Source: Acidimicrobiia bacterium (GTDB lineage: Bacteria; Actinomycetota; Acidimicrobiia; ATN3; PSLF01). Taken from it: a stretch of DNA of 55,562 nt. The notes beneath the pieces are model-generated. The model worked only from the letters and a program-made list of their open reading frames with translations, had not been told where the DNA came from and did not search any database. Shown here piece by piece: positions 1-6,716 of this stretch. The stretch covers positions 131,283-186,844 of the forward strand of contig PSLF01000001.1 in NCBI GenBank assembly GCA_040289475.1. The letters run 5' to 3'. The stretch's first letter is position 1. Each line of letters begins with the position of its first letter. The position numbers were made by a program, and so were the translations under genes.

Positions 1-214
1 ATAAATTCCAAAGTTCTCGTACTAGCGACTCACACTGGTTTCGTGGCATATAAGAAGTGCGAGAAAACTAGGTTCATGCATCTTGCCTCGGAGTAATACC
101 CCTTGATGTCACGGTACCGGTCTACCATGAGTGGGTGTCAGGAATTCGTCTGAGCCGATGCACTATCTCGACGCGCAGGAAGGTAAAGAAAAGAGCTAAG
201 AAAGGCCGCTGATA
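1..214. other. Left-edge intergenic region upstream of dnaB
   Basis: No gene could be assigned here. On the plus strand, frame 1 is open from base 1 to a TAA near 94-96, about 31 codons. It could be the tail of a gene lying to the left, but the residues matched nothing I recognise. rplI often precedes dnaB in bacteria, yet nothing here looks like an L9 C-terminus. The last 20 bases carry an AAAGG at 201-205 that serves as the dnaB ribosome-binding site. Confidence 0.3.
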
Positions 215-1594
215 TTGGCAGTAGACACGAGAGGTAGTGAAACAACAACAAGAGGCGATCTATCTCCGCGGATCCCGCCACACAGCCTGGAAGCCGAGGC
301 GTGCGTGCTAGGTTCTATCCTTCTAGACTCCGAAGTACTGGCCGAAGTCGCTCACCTGATCAGAGAAGACGACTTCTGGAGTCCGGCTCACCGAGAAATT
401 TACGCTGCTATGTGTTCGCTCGATCGCAAGTCCGCGCCGGTCGATCTCGTGACGGTTGCCGAGGAACTTCGTCTAGCGGGAAAACTTGAAAAAATCGGGG
501 GAACCGAAACCCTAGCTGCCCTCGTCGAAATGACGCCCTCTCCAGTGAATGCTCCCCAGTACGCAAAAATTGTCGCCGACTATGCAAGACTCCGTCGCCT
601 ACTCTCTGCCACTCACCAAATTCAGGAGCTGTGTTACTCACCGGGGGGTGAAACAGCAGATGTAATCGACTACGCCGAAACACTCATATTCGAGGTCACA
701 AAGAGTGAAGGTGCCGAGCTGTTTGCAACGGTTCACGATCTATTGGGCGAGGCCATAGATCGCTTGGAACATCTCTACCAACGGGAGCACTCTCTAACGG
801 GGATCCCATCTGGGTATTCAGACCTTGACCAGATCACGTCCGGCTTCCAGCCCTCCAATCTAGTTGTGGTAGCCGCCCGGCCGTCGATGGGCAAGACTGC
901 CTTCGTTCTTGGTCTGGCGCAAAACGCCGCCCGCCTTACCAGAAAAGCCGTCGCGATCTTTAGTTTGGAGATGTCGAAGTCCGAGCTAATCCAGAGACTC
1001 CTGGCGGCGGAGGCGATGATTGACCTCAGTCATATACGCACTGGAAGAATAAGCGACACCGAGTGGAAAAAGTTGATGTCTGCGGCGGGACGACTCGCAA
1101 ATGACCCGATGTACATCGACGACACCGGCGCCATTACCCTAATGGAACTACGAGCGAAATGTCGGCGTCTCGCAGCGAGAAAAGATCTCGGGCTGATCGT
1201 GGTCGATTACATGCAATTGATGGAGACGGGAACCTTTCGACGAGAACACAATCGCCAGCAGGACATTTCTGAAATTTCCAGAGGTCTTAAGCTACTCGCC
1301 CGGGAGCTATCGGTCCCGGTGATCGCCGTCAGCCAACTCAACCGAGCTCCAGAGCAACGCAATCCGAAGACGCCGCTCCTTTCCGACCTGCGTGAATCTG
1401 GAGCGATAGAACAGGACGCCGATCTGGTGATATTCCTTTACCGGGACTCCTATTACAACGAAGACTCCGCCGAGAAAGGGCAGGCGCAGGTCATAATTGC
1501 AAAACACCGCAATGGCCCCACGGCTAAGATCAATCTCGCATTTGTCGAGGCTTGCACTAAATTTGCCGATCTCGCCAAAGTGCAGGTTCACTAG
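215..1594 (+). CDS. dnaB: Replicative DNA helicase DnaB
   Basis: This encodes the hexameric replicative helicase that unwinds DNA ahead of the fork in the cytoplasm. The 459-residue product has the DnaB N-terminal domain (around 20-125, starting PPHSLEAEACVLGSIL) and the RecA-like C-terminal ATPase. The Walker A motif ARPSMGKTA lies near residue 221-230 and the Walker B VVDYMQL near 328-335; RESGAIEQDAD and the later KHRNGP are also typical. No intein interrupts it, and the length is normal for the family. The start is TTG at 215, chosen because AAAGG sits 9 bases upstream and the N-terminus aligns with the family. It is followed by a small membrane protein and then heptose genes. Confidence 0.96.
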   Translation: MAVDTRGSETTTRGDLSPRIPPHSLEAEACVLGSILLDSEVLAEVAHLIREDDFWSPAHREIYAAMCSLDRKSAPVDLVTVAEELRLAGKLEKIGGTETLAALVEMTPSPVNAPQYAKIVADYARLRRLLSATHQIQELCYSPGGETADVIDYAETLIFEVTKSEGAELFATVHDLLGEAIDRLEHLYQREHSLTGIPSGYSDLDQITSGFQPSNLVVVAARPSMGKTAFVLGLAQNAARLTRKAVAIFSLEMSKSELIQRLLAAEAMIDLSHIRTGRISDTEWKKLMSAAGRLANDPMYIDDTGAITLMELRAKCRRLAARKDLGLIVVDYMQLMETGTFRREHNRQQDISEISRGLKLLARELSVPVIAVSQLNRAPEQRNPKTPLLSDLRESGAIEQDADLVIFLYRDSYYNEDSAEKGQAQVIIAKHRNGPTAKINLAFVEACTKFADLAKVQVH

Positions 1595-1632
1595 TTAGAA
1601 ACGCCCGTTATCGCAATAGTGGTTGGCACTCG

Positions 1633-1935
1633 ATGTTGGGAATCGACCGCCTTGTGCCGGAGATCATGCTCGGGGTAGGGCTTGCGGTCCTGAGCGGAAG
1701 CTTGCTCGCTTGGGTGAGAGCAGGCAAGGGCAACTCAAAGCCGTTTGCAATGAAAAACCCTTCGTCCAGGCCACGGCAGCAGGAATTCGAGTTGTCGGGG
1801 ATAACCACGTCCGCCGAGGCAACCAGACCACCACAGAGCCAGCCTATAAATCGCAGCAGGACCTTGTTTTTCATGTTTGCAGGCTTCGTGACCGCGGTGT
1901 GGTCGCTGGCAACAATCTTGGGTCGGACCACCTAA
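1633..1935 (+). CDS. Small two-helix membrane protein, unknown function
   Basis: This is a 100-residue product with two hydrophobic segments. The first is near residues 7-27 (LVPEIMLGVGLAVLSGSLLAWV) and the second near 79-96 (LFFMFAGFVTAVWSLATILG). They are separated by a roughly 50-residue polar linker rich in Ser, Pro, Gln and Arg. The helix-linker-helix pattern in the correct frame, and its place right after dnaB, support a real gene. An opposite-strand reading frame over the same bases shows no comparable pattern. I do not recognise the family and assign no function. The ribosome-binding site is weak. Confidence 0.55.
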   Translation: MLGIDRLVPEIMLGVGLAVLSGSLLAWVRAGKGNSKPFAMKNPSSRPRQQEFELSGITTSAEATRPPQSQPINRSRTLFFMFAGFVTAVWSLATILGRTT

Positions 1936-2080
1936 ACGCGTGGCTCCCCCAACAGCGCGCCTTGCCCGACTTTGTCGCGCTCTTTGACATCGCAATCAGT
2001 GCTGTCCGGCGAAGAACGCATCGACAACTTACAATTCGAGTATGAGATCGATTCCCCTTGAATGACGTCGAGGAGCTACC

Positions 2081-3295
2081 TTGGTCAATCGGACTGCCGC
2101 AATACGAGCACGGGCACCTCTTAGGATCTCCTTCGCAGGAGGAGGTACCGATGTACCACCCTACCCAGAGACCGCCGGAGGCTGCGTTCTCTCCGCAACC
2201 ATAGATTTCTATGCCTACGCCTCTTTGATTCCGGGAGGGAATCGAGACGAGTTCGAAGTAGAGTCTCCCGATCTTGGCACCGTCTTCCGCATGCAAAGCC
2301 GCGCCCGAGCGACTTCACCCGACTCCAGAGCACTCTTGGGCGCCACTAACATAGCAGGAAATGCCATCCCCGATGCCGCGCGCCCTAACGATTTCTTTGT
2401 ATCGACCAGCCGCACATCCAGCAGCGTCGGCTCGCCCGCGCCAGGAATTCGAGCTAGCCGATCCACTGGCTGGCGAGGTGGAGTCAGTTCGGATCGCTGC
2501 GAACTAGTAAAGGCTGTCCTCGACGAGTTCCCCCAACATCGAGAGCAACTTCGCCACGGGCGGCTTGTTCTGCACTCCGACGCCCCACCCGGATCCGGCC
2601 TGGGGTCGTCATCTGCCCTCATCGTGGCAATGACTGCTACCCTGGCGGAGAAGACCGGCGAGGCCCTGGGTCCTTACGAGATCGCAGCGCGCGCTGCAAA
2701 GATCGAGCGCGAAAACATGGAGGTTCCCGGGGGCTACCAGGATCACTATGCGGCCGCTTTTGGGGGTTTCAACTTCATCGAGTTCGATGTCGAAGGCGCC
2801 CTGGTGCATCCCCTCGCCTTGAGAGCCGAGACAGTCGACGAGCTCCATGCGAGCTTGGTTTTGTGCTATACGGGAAAGACCAGAATCTCCGGACACATTT
2901 TGCAGCGCCAGATACAGGCGTACGAGGCTAAAGAAGAGCGGTCTGTCGAGGCCCTTGAGCGAATCAAACAGATTGCGATCGAAATGCGATCCGCTCTGTT
3001 GAAGGGCCGCCTCAGCGACTTCGCAGAGGGTCTGTCGGCGGGATGGGAGGCCAAAAAGCAGCTTGCGGAGGGGATAACAGAAGACGACATCGACGCTCTT
3101 TACGAGTTCGGCCTAGACAACGGAGCGGTAGCAGGAAAAGTGCTGGGAGCTGGCGGGGGCGGATACTTTTTGTTTTTCTGCCCCGTGGAGAAAGCTGCTC
3201 GCCTCCGAGCGGCCCTAGAGGAGAGAGGGAACAGGGTAATGCCTTTCTCGTTCGAAAGGCGGGGGGTGCAAACGTGGCGCGCGCCGTATTTCTAG
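2081..3295 (+). CDS. hddA: GHMP-family sugar kinase, HddA-like (heptose-7-phosphate kinase)
   Basis: This is probably the kinase that phosphorylates D-glycero-D-manno-heptose 7-phosphate at C1 on the way to a nucleotide-activated heptose. Seen: an N-terminal APLRISFAGGGTD typical of this GHMP branch, the ATP-binding GSGLGSSSA near residue 170-178, and a C-terminal GAGGGGYF. The neighbours gmhB and gmhA support a heptose rather than a fucose or mevalonate substrate. It is 404 residues, about 60 longer than usual. The extra length is a Ser/Arg/Ala-rich stretch around residues 75-140 between the substrate loop and the GHMP motif. The start is TTG at 2081 with AGGAG 5 bases upstream. The 3' end overlaps gmhB by 22 bases. 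Confidence 0.82.
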   Translation: MVNRTAAIRARAPLRISFAGGGTDVPPYPETAGGCVLSATIDFYAYASLIPGGNRDEFEVESPDLGTVFRMQSRARATSPDSRALLGATNIAGNAIPDAARPNDFFVSTSRTSSSVGSPAPGIRASRSTGWRGGVSSDRCELVKAVLDEFPQHREQLRHGRLVLHSDAPPGSGLGSSSALIVAMTATLAEKTGEALGPYEIAARAAKIERENMEVPGGYQDHYAAAFGGFNFIEFDVEGALVHPLALRAETVDELHASLVLCYTGKTRISGHILQRQIQAYEAKEERSVEALERIKQIAIEMRSALLKGRLSDFAEGLSAGWEAKKQLAEGITEDDIDALYEFGLDNGAVAGKVLGAGGGGYFLFFCPVEKAARLRAALEERGNRVMPFSFERRGVQTWRAPYF

Positions 3296-3852
3296 ACAGA
3301 GACGGTACGCTTATCGAAGACCTCGAGTACCTCTCCGACCCGGAAGCGGTTCGAGTTTTGCCTGGCGCGGGAGCAGCGCTCTCCAAGCTCGCATCGGCAG
3401 GATTCGAACTAGTTGTAGTGTCAAATCAATCTGCTGTAGCGAGAGGCATCGCTACCCCAAGAGATATCGAAGCAATTGAGCAGCGGATCACCGCGTTGCT
3501 GGAGATCGAGAAGGTGTGCATAACCGCTTGGTACTACTGCTTCCATCACCCAGAAGCTCTTGTAGAGGGGTGGCGGGCAATCTGCGACTGCCGGAAGCCT
3601 AGACCGGGAATGATCTACAAGGCCGCCGAGGATCTCTCCATCGACCTGCGACAAAGCTTCCTCATAGGTAACATGTGGAGCGACATAGTGGCAGCCAATC
3701 GGGCCGGCGTCCGGGGGATTTTGATCGAGAGCACTCCAGCCAAGACTGCAGTCGATCCTTACGTCGAAAGCACGGAAGCGGTCCCGTGGTCGGTAGCCCG
3801 CGACCTCTTTGACGCGGCCGAGAAAATCTTGGCCGAAGACGCGCCAAGTTGA
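3274..3852 (+). CDS. gmhB: D-glycero-D-manno-heptose 1,7-bisphosphate 7-phosphatase (GmhB)
   Basis: This HAD-superfamily phosphatase removes the C7 phosphate from heptose 1,7-bisphosphate. The 192-residue product begins ARAVFLDRDGTL, the DxD nucleophile motif. It has VVVSNQSAVARG and the late GNMWSDIVAANRAG motif. The GmhB zinc loop is visible as CFHH followed about 15 residues later by CDCRKPRPGM (the C-x-H...C-x-C pattern), which separates it from plain histidinol phosphatases. The start is GTG at 3274, inside the end of the kinase gene, with a G-rich ribosome-binding site at 3261-3266. The overlap implies translational coupling with the kinase. Confidence 0.92.
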   Translation: MARAVFLDRDGTLIEDLEYLSDPEAVRVLPGAGAALSKLASAGFELVVVSNQSAVARGIATPRDIEAIEQRITALLEIEKVCITAWYYCFHHPEALVEGWRAICDCRKPRPGMIYKAAEDLSIDLRQSFLIGNMWSDIVAANRAGVRGILIESTPAKTAVDPYVESTEAVPWSVARDLFDAAEKILAEDAPS

Positions 3853-3916
3853 AACTGACTAATCGCTACCTGAGCGCCAAGCCTATACGAGATCTAAGAG
3901 AGCTAGCATTTTAGGA

Positions 3917-4606
3917 ATGACAGATCAGCAACAATCGGCTCCCGAACAGCCTCTCTTCGACATGACCGAAATAGTCGGAACGAAGCTCGCGTCTCTCAGA
4001 GATGCCTTAGCTCAGATGGATCCGCACGAATTGAACAATGCCTCCCAGCCCTCGGGATTCATTGACTCGCTAATCCAAGCGGGGAAGATGGCCGTGGATG
4101 CCCTCAAAAGTGGAAACAAGCTTATGGCAGCGGGAAACGGGGGGAGTGCAGCAGAAGCCCAGCACTTGACAGGAGAGATAGTTGGAAGGTTCCGGCGAGA
4201 CAAGCAGCCGTTGCCAGCTATATGCCTTCACGCTGACACCTCATCGCTCACCGCGATAAGCAACGACTTCGGATACGACACTGTCTTCGCTCGACAAGTT
4301 CATGCGTTCGGCAGCCCTGGAGATGTGCTTTTTTTGTTGTCCACTAGCGGCCGATCCAACAACCTCGTCGAGGCTGCTCTGGCCGCTCGCTCGCTCGGTG
4401 TTGGCTGTGTGGCGCTGCTAGGCTCGGGCGGTGGGGAGTTGGCGAGCGTCTGCGACGTAGCGGTTCGAGTACCTTCCTCTGACCCTCAAGTCGTCCAAGA
4501 GGTTCACCTCTTCGTTGTGCACTGCATAGCCTGGGCCATAGAAGAGGCCTTCACCGGGAGCAACCCTGCCAGCCAGAAAATGGATCTGAGCACCAAAGAT
4601 TCGTAG
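3917..4606 (+). CDS. gmhA: Sedoheptulose 7-phosphate isomerase (GmhA, SIS domain)
   Basis: This catalyses the first step of heptose synthesis, converting sedoheptulose 7-phosphate to D-glycero-D-manno-heptose 7-phosphate. The SIS domain is clear: AAGNGGSAAEAQHLTGEIVGRF, then SLTAISNDFGYDTVFARQV, LFLLSTSGRSNN and VQEVHLFVVHCIAWAIE, all GmhA signatures. It is 229 residues against roughly 190 for typical GmhA. The extra residues are an N-terminal extension, so a start at the internal ATG at 3962 is possible. It lies 64 bases after gmhB and completes a three-gene heptose precursor set. The final nucleotidyltransferase (HddC or equivalent) is not adjacent. Confidence 0.92.
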   Translation: MTDQQQSAPEQPLFDMTEIVGTKLASLRDALAQMDPHELNNASQPSGFIDSLIQAGKMAVDALKSGNKLMAAGNGGSAAEAQHLTGEIVGRFRRDKQPLPAICLHADTSSLTAISNDFGYDTVFARQVHAFGSPGDVLFLLSTSGRSNNLVEAALAARSLGVGCVALLGSGGGELASVCDVAVRVPSSDPQVVQEVHLFVVHCIAWAIEEAFTGSNPASQKMDLSTKDS

Positions 4607-4642
4607 TGATCTATTAGTGCTCCGAGTTAGAGTAGCGCCTCA

Positions 4643-4698
4643 GGGGGGAGCGGGGTGGCTGTCGCCACCCCAGTAGGGGAGGATCGCTTCTAGTGGGG
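4643..4698. other. G-rich region with a perfect 8-bp hairpin between gmhA and pyrF
   Basis: GGGGTGGC at 4652-4659 pairs perfectly with GCCACCCC at 4664-4671 across a TGTC tetraloop. No T-run follows, so it is not a standard intrinsic terminator. The flanks add three more G-tracts of four or more bases (4643-4648, 4676-4679, 4695-4698). It could be a factor-assisted terminator, a structured element of the pyrF leader, or a quadruplex-prone stretch. Confidence 0.4.
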
Positions 4699-4724
4699 TC
4701 GAGCATACTACGAGGCATCTGAGA

Positions 4725-5579
4725 TTGGGTGAAAACCAACCTTCTTTAGATCGATCGGCCTTAAAAAGCAGGGTAATAGTGGCGCTTGACGTCACTTCTC
4801 GGCAACAGGCTGCGGAGGTCGTCGAGGCGCTTGGACAAACCTGTGATTTTTACAAGGTCGGGCCGGTTCTTTTTTATCGAGAGGGGCCAGCGATTTTGGA
4901 GTGGCTGCGCTCACAAAAAAAATGCATTTTTCTAGACCTCAAAGCACACGACATTCCATCGGTTGTCGAGTCGGCTACTCACGCCGCAGCAGAAATGGGG
5001 GTGACCTTCTTTACCGCCCATGTTGCAGATGGCTCGGCAGCCGCAGCCGTCAAAGCCTCTCGCGATGCCGAATCGGTGGTAGGACACAAGGTGTCGGTTC
5101 TGGGCGTCACCGTATTGACGAGCACTCGCTCGTCCGATGTACAAGGAAACTCCACCGAGAGTTCCTTCGAGACGCTTTTGTCCTCCAGGGTCGAGCAGGC
5201 AGTCTCTTCGGGTTGTGACGGTATTGTCGCGGCTGCATCAGATATTCCTCTCATGGCAGACCTGCTCCCGCAGAGCATGCTGAAGGTCTGTCCTGGAATA
5301 CGTCCACGTACCCCGCGCCTTCGAACAGAAGACGATCAGGCACGAACAGCTACTCCATCGGAGGCAGCAGCGATGGGAGCCGATTTCATAGTAGTAGGCC
5401 GTTCCGTCCTCGAAGCCTCCGATCCGCTCCAAGCGTTCCTCAACATACGCGATGAGTTCGCAAGCCTCCTAGGAACTGGAAGAACCCTCCGATCTTCGCG
5501 CACACCCTTCGATAAACCGACCCCGGAAAGGCAGCCCTCAGAGCTGCCCCGGCCCGACTTTCGTCACCTCAAGGAGTAG
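4725..5579 (+). CDS. pyrF: Orotidine 5'-phosphate decarboxylase
   Basis: This is the last step of UMP synthesis, decarboxylating OMP. Seen: VIVALDVTS at the first strand, YKVGPVLFYREG, the catalytic FLDLKAHDIP (the D-x-K-x-x-D array), a late VCPGIRP, and FIVVGRSVLEASDPLQAF with the phosphate-binding GR. This is the short E. coli/Bacillus-type enzyme core, with about 35 additional polar, Pro/Arg-rich residues at the C-terminus (after residue 248) of unknown purpose. The start is TTG at 4725 with GAGG at 4712-4715. It stands alone between the heptose genes and a pseudogene, without other pyr genes. Confidence 0.94.
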   Translation: MGENQPSLDRSALKSRVIVALDVTSRQQAAEVVEALGQTCDFYKVGPVLFYREGPAILEWLRSQKKCIFLDLKAHDIPSVVESATHAAAEMGVTFFTAHVADGSAAAAVKASRDAESVVGHKVSVLGVTVLTSTRSSDVQGNSTESSFETLLSSRVEQAVSSGCDGIVAAASDIPLMADLLPQSMLKVCPGIRPRTPRLRTEDDQARTATPSEAAAMGADFIVVGRSVLEASDPLQAFLNIRDEFASLLGTGRTLRSSRTPFDKPTPERQPSELPRPDFRHLKE

Positions 5580-5586
5580 ATGCCCC

Positions 5587-5889
5587 GTGAATATGGGAAT
5601 CCAAGGAAAGGTCGCCACAGTCACTGCATCTACAGCAGGGCTGGGATTCGCTTCGCTTCTGCGAATGCGCTCCTGCAAGAAGGGGCTTGCGTCGTGCTCA
5701 ATGGTCTGCGACGCCTCAAACTTTCGAAGATCCTGCCCCGCTTCTCTTGTTCCCAGCAGTAGATCTCGTCCAAAAAGTGTTTCCCGCTATGAAAGATTTG
5801 GGTTGGGGAAGGATAGTCTTTATAACCTCTGGTGCCGTTCGGAAACCGCTATACCCGTAGACGGTGGGCTCCTCTGGGGCCATTTCTGA
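5587..5889 (+). pseudogene. Eroded short-chain dehydrogenase/reductase (SDR) pseudogene
   Basis: Pieces of one SDR appear in order but in different frames. From 5587 the frame reads MGIQGKVATVTASTAGLGFA, the N-terminal cofactor strand and glycine motif. About 5653 the frame shifts and continues as ASANALLQEGACVVLNG. From 5759 comes VDLVQKVFPAMKDLGWGRIV followed by FITSGAVRKP, the region before the catalytic Ser. After another jump the 5587 frame gives TAIPVDGGLLWGHF and TGA at 5887-5889, the usual SDR C-terminus. The catalytic YxxxK segment and much of the middle are gone. A full SDR is about 250 residues; only about 100 codons remain. It begins 8 bases after pyrF. Confidence 0.8.
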
Positions 5890-5899
5890 GTCATGACCG

Positions 5900-5970
5900 A
5901 GCGGATGAGGGGAATCGAACCCCCGTCTCAAGCTTGGGAAGCTTGCGTTCTACCTCTGAACTACATCCGC
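5900..5970 (-). tRNA. tRNA-Gly (anticodon CCC)
   Basis: Read on the minus strand, the gene has acceptor stem GCGGATG paired with CATCCGC, a D-arm GTTC...GAAC, an anticodon stem CAAGC/GCTTG with loop TTCCCAA (anticodon CCC), and a T-arm with GGTTCGATTCC. The discriminator base is T and CCA is not encoded. It lies tail-to-tail with the SDR remnant and divergent from dcd. Confidence 0.95.
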
Positions 5971-6117
5971 AATCGTGCTCGCACGTACGTCAAAACTCGG
6001 ACAACTCTTCAGAGTATTTGCCCAACGCCCGATAGTCCACGACAATTGGGCGGCACAGCCTTTGTATTTCACTTCGGGCCCTTCGTTGTTTGCGGAAAGG
6101 TAAGGAGCGGTGAGAGA

Positions 6118-6690
6118 GTGATCCTCTCCGATAAGTCGATTCTTGAAGCGATCGAGTCGGGACGCATAGAGATCGACCCGTTTTTTAAAGACTGCATCCA
6201 GCCCAGCTCAGTTGATTTGCATCTCAGCCCAGCCTTTCGAGTGTTTCATAATGCTCGCAAGCCCTTCATAGACCTGAAGCTACCCCAAGACGATCTCACA
6301 GAAGAGATGGTCGTACCCGCTGGCGAAGCCATGATCCTCCACCCTGGGGAGTTCGTTCTGGGATCGACCGTCGAACGCATCCGGCTCCCCGACGATTTGG
6401 TCGCCCGGCTGGAAGGAAAATCGAGTCTGGGTAGACTAGGCCTTTTAATTCACTCGACAGCAGGATTCGTGGACCCAGGCTGGAACGGAACTCTTACCTT
6501 GGAGCTGTCCAACGTGGCTAATTTGCCCATAACTCTTTACCCAGGGATGAAAATTGGACAGGTTTCCTTCTACGAACTTTCTACTCCCGCGCTCCACCCC
6601 TATGGAAGCGAGGAGGCCGGTTCTAAGTACCAAGGACAGACAGGACCGGTCCCCAGCCGGTTCTATCGCGAGTTCAAGCAGGATGGGTAG
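6118..6690 (+). CDS. dcd: dCTP deaminase
   Basis: This deaminates dCTP toward dUTP for thymidylate synthesis; in some actinobacteria and archaea the enzyme goes directly to dUMP. The 190-residue product starts ILSDKSILEAIESGRI, with SSVDLHLSPAFRVF, LEGKSSLGRLGL and the active-site block STAGFVDPGWNGTLTLELSN. I could not decide between monofunctional Dcd and bifunctional Dcd-Dut by eye. The start is GTG at 6118, with AAGGAG at 6102-6107 and a normal N-terminus. The open frame extends upstream across the tRNA gene but that part is not coding. Confidence 0.94.
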   Translation: MILSDKSILEAIESGRIEIDPFFKDCIQPSSVDLHLSPAFRVFHNARKPFIDLKLPQDDLTEEMVVPAGEAMILHPGEFVLGSTVERIRLPDDLVARLEGKSSLGRLGLLIHSTAGFVDPGWNGTLTLELSNVANLPITLYPGMKIGQVSFYELSTPALHPYGSEEAGSKYQGQTGPVPSRFYREFKQDG

Positions 6691-6716
6691 GCAGAAGGCA
6701 AATTGCACCTTCCTGG

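Noticed and set aside
1608-1931. Antisense reading frame over the small membrane protein
   Set aside because: Shows no membrane or domain pattern, while the plus-strand frame does.
3043-3273. Upstream extension of gmhB
   Set aside because: Those codons overlap the kinase in another frame and give an Arg/Gly-rich sequence unlike GmhB.
2081-4606. Heptose genes as proof of a Gram-negative LPS
   Set aside because: HspR, an LPFTG protein, DUF4012 and the absence of Wza or other LPS genes point to a monoderm; the kinase is of the GDP-heptose type used for S-layer glycans.
5893-6117. A longer dcd reading frame running across the tRNA
   Set aside because: The upstream part lies over tRNA-Gly and matches no Dcd sequence; GTG 6118 with AAGGAG gives the normal N-terminus.
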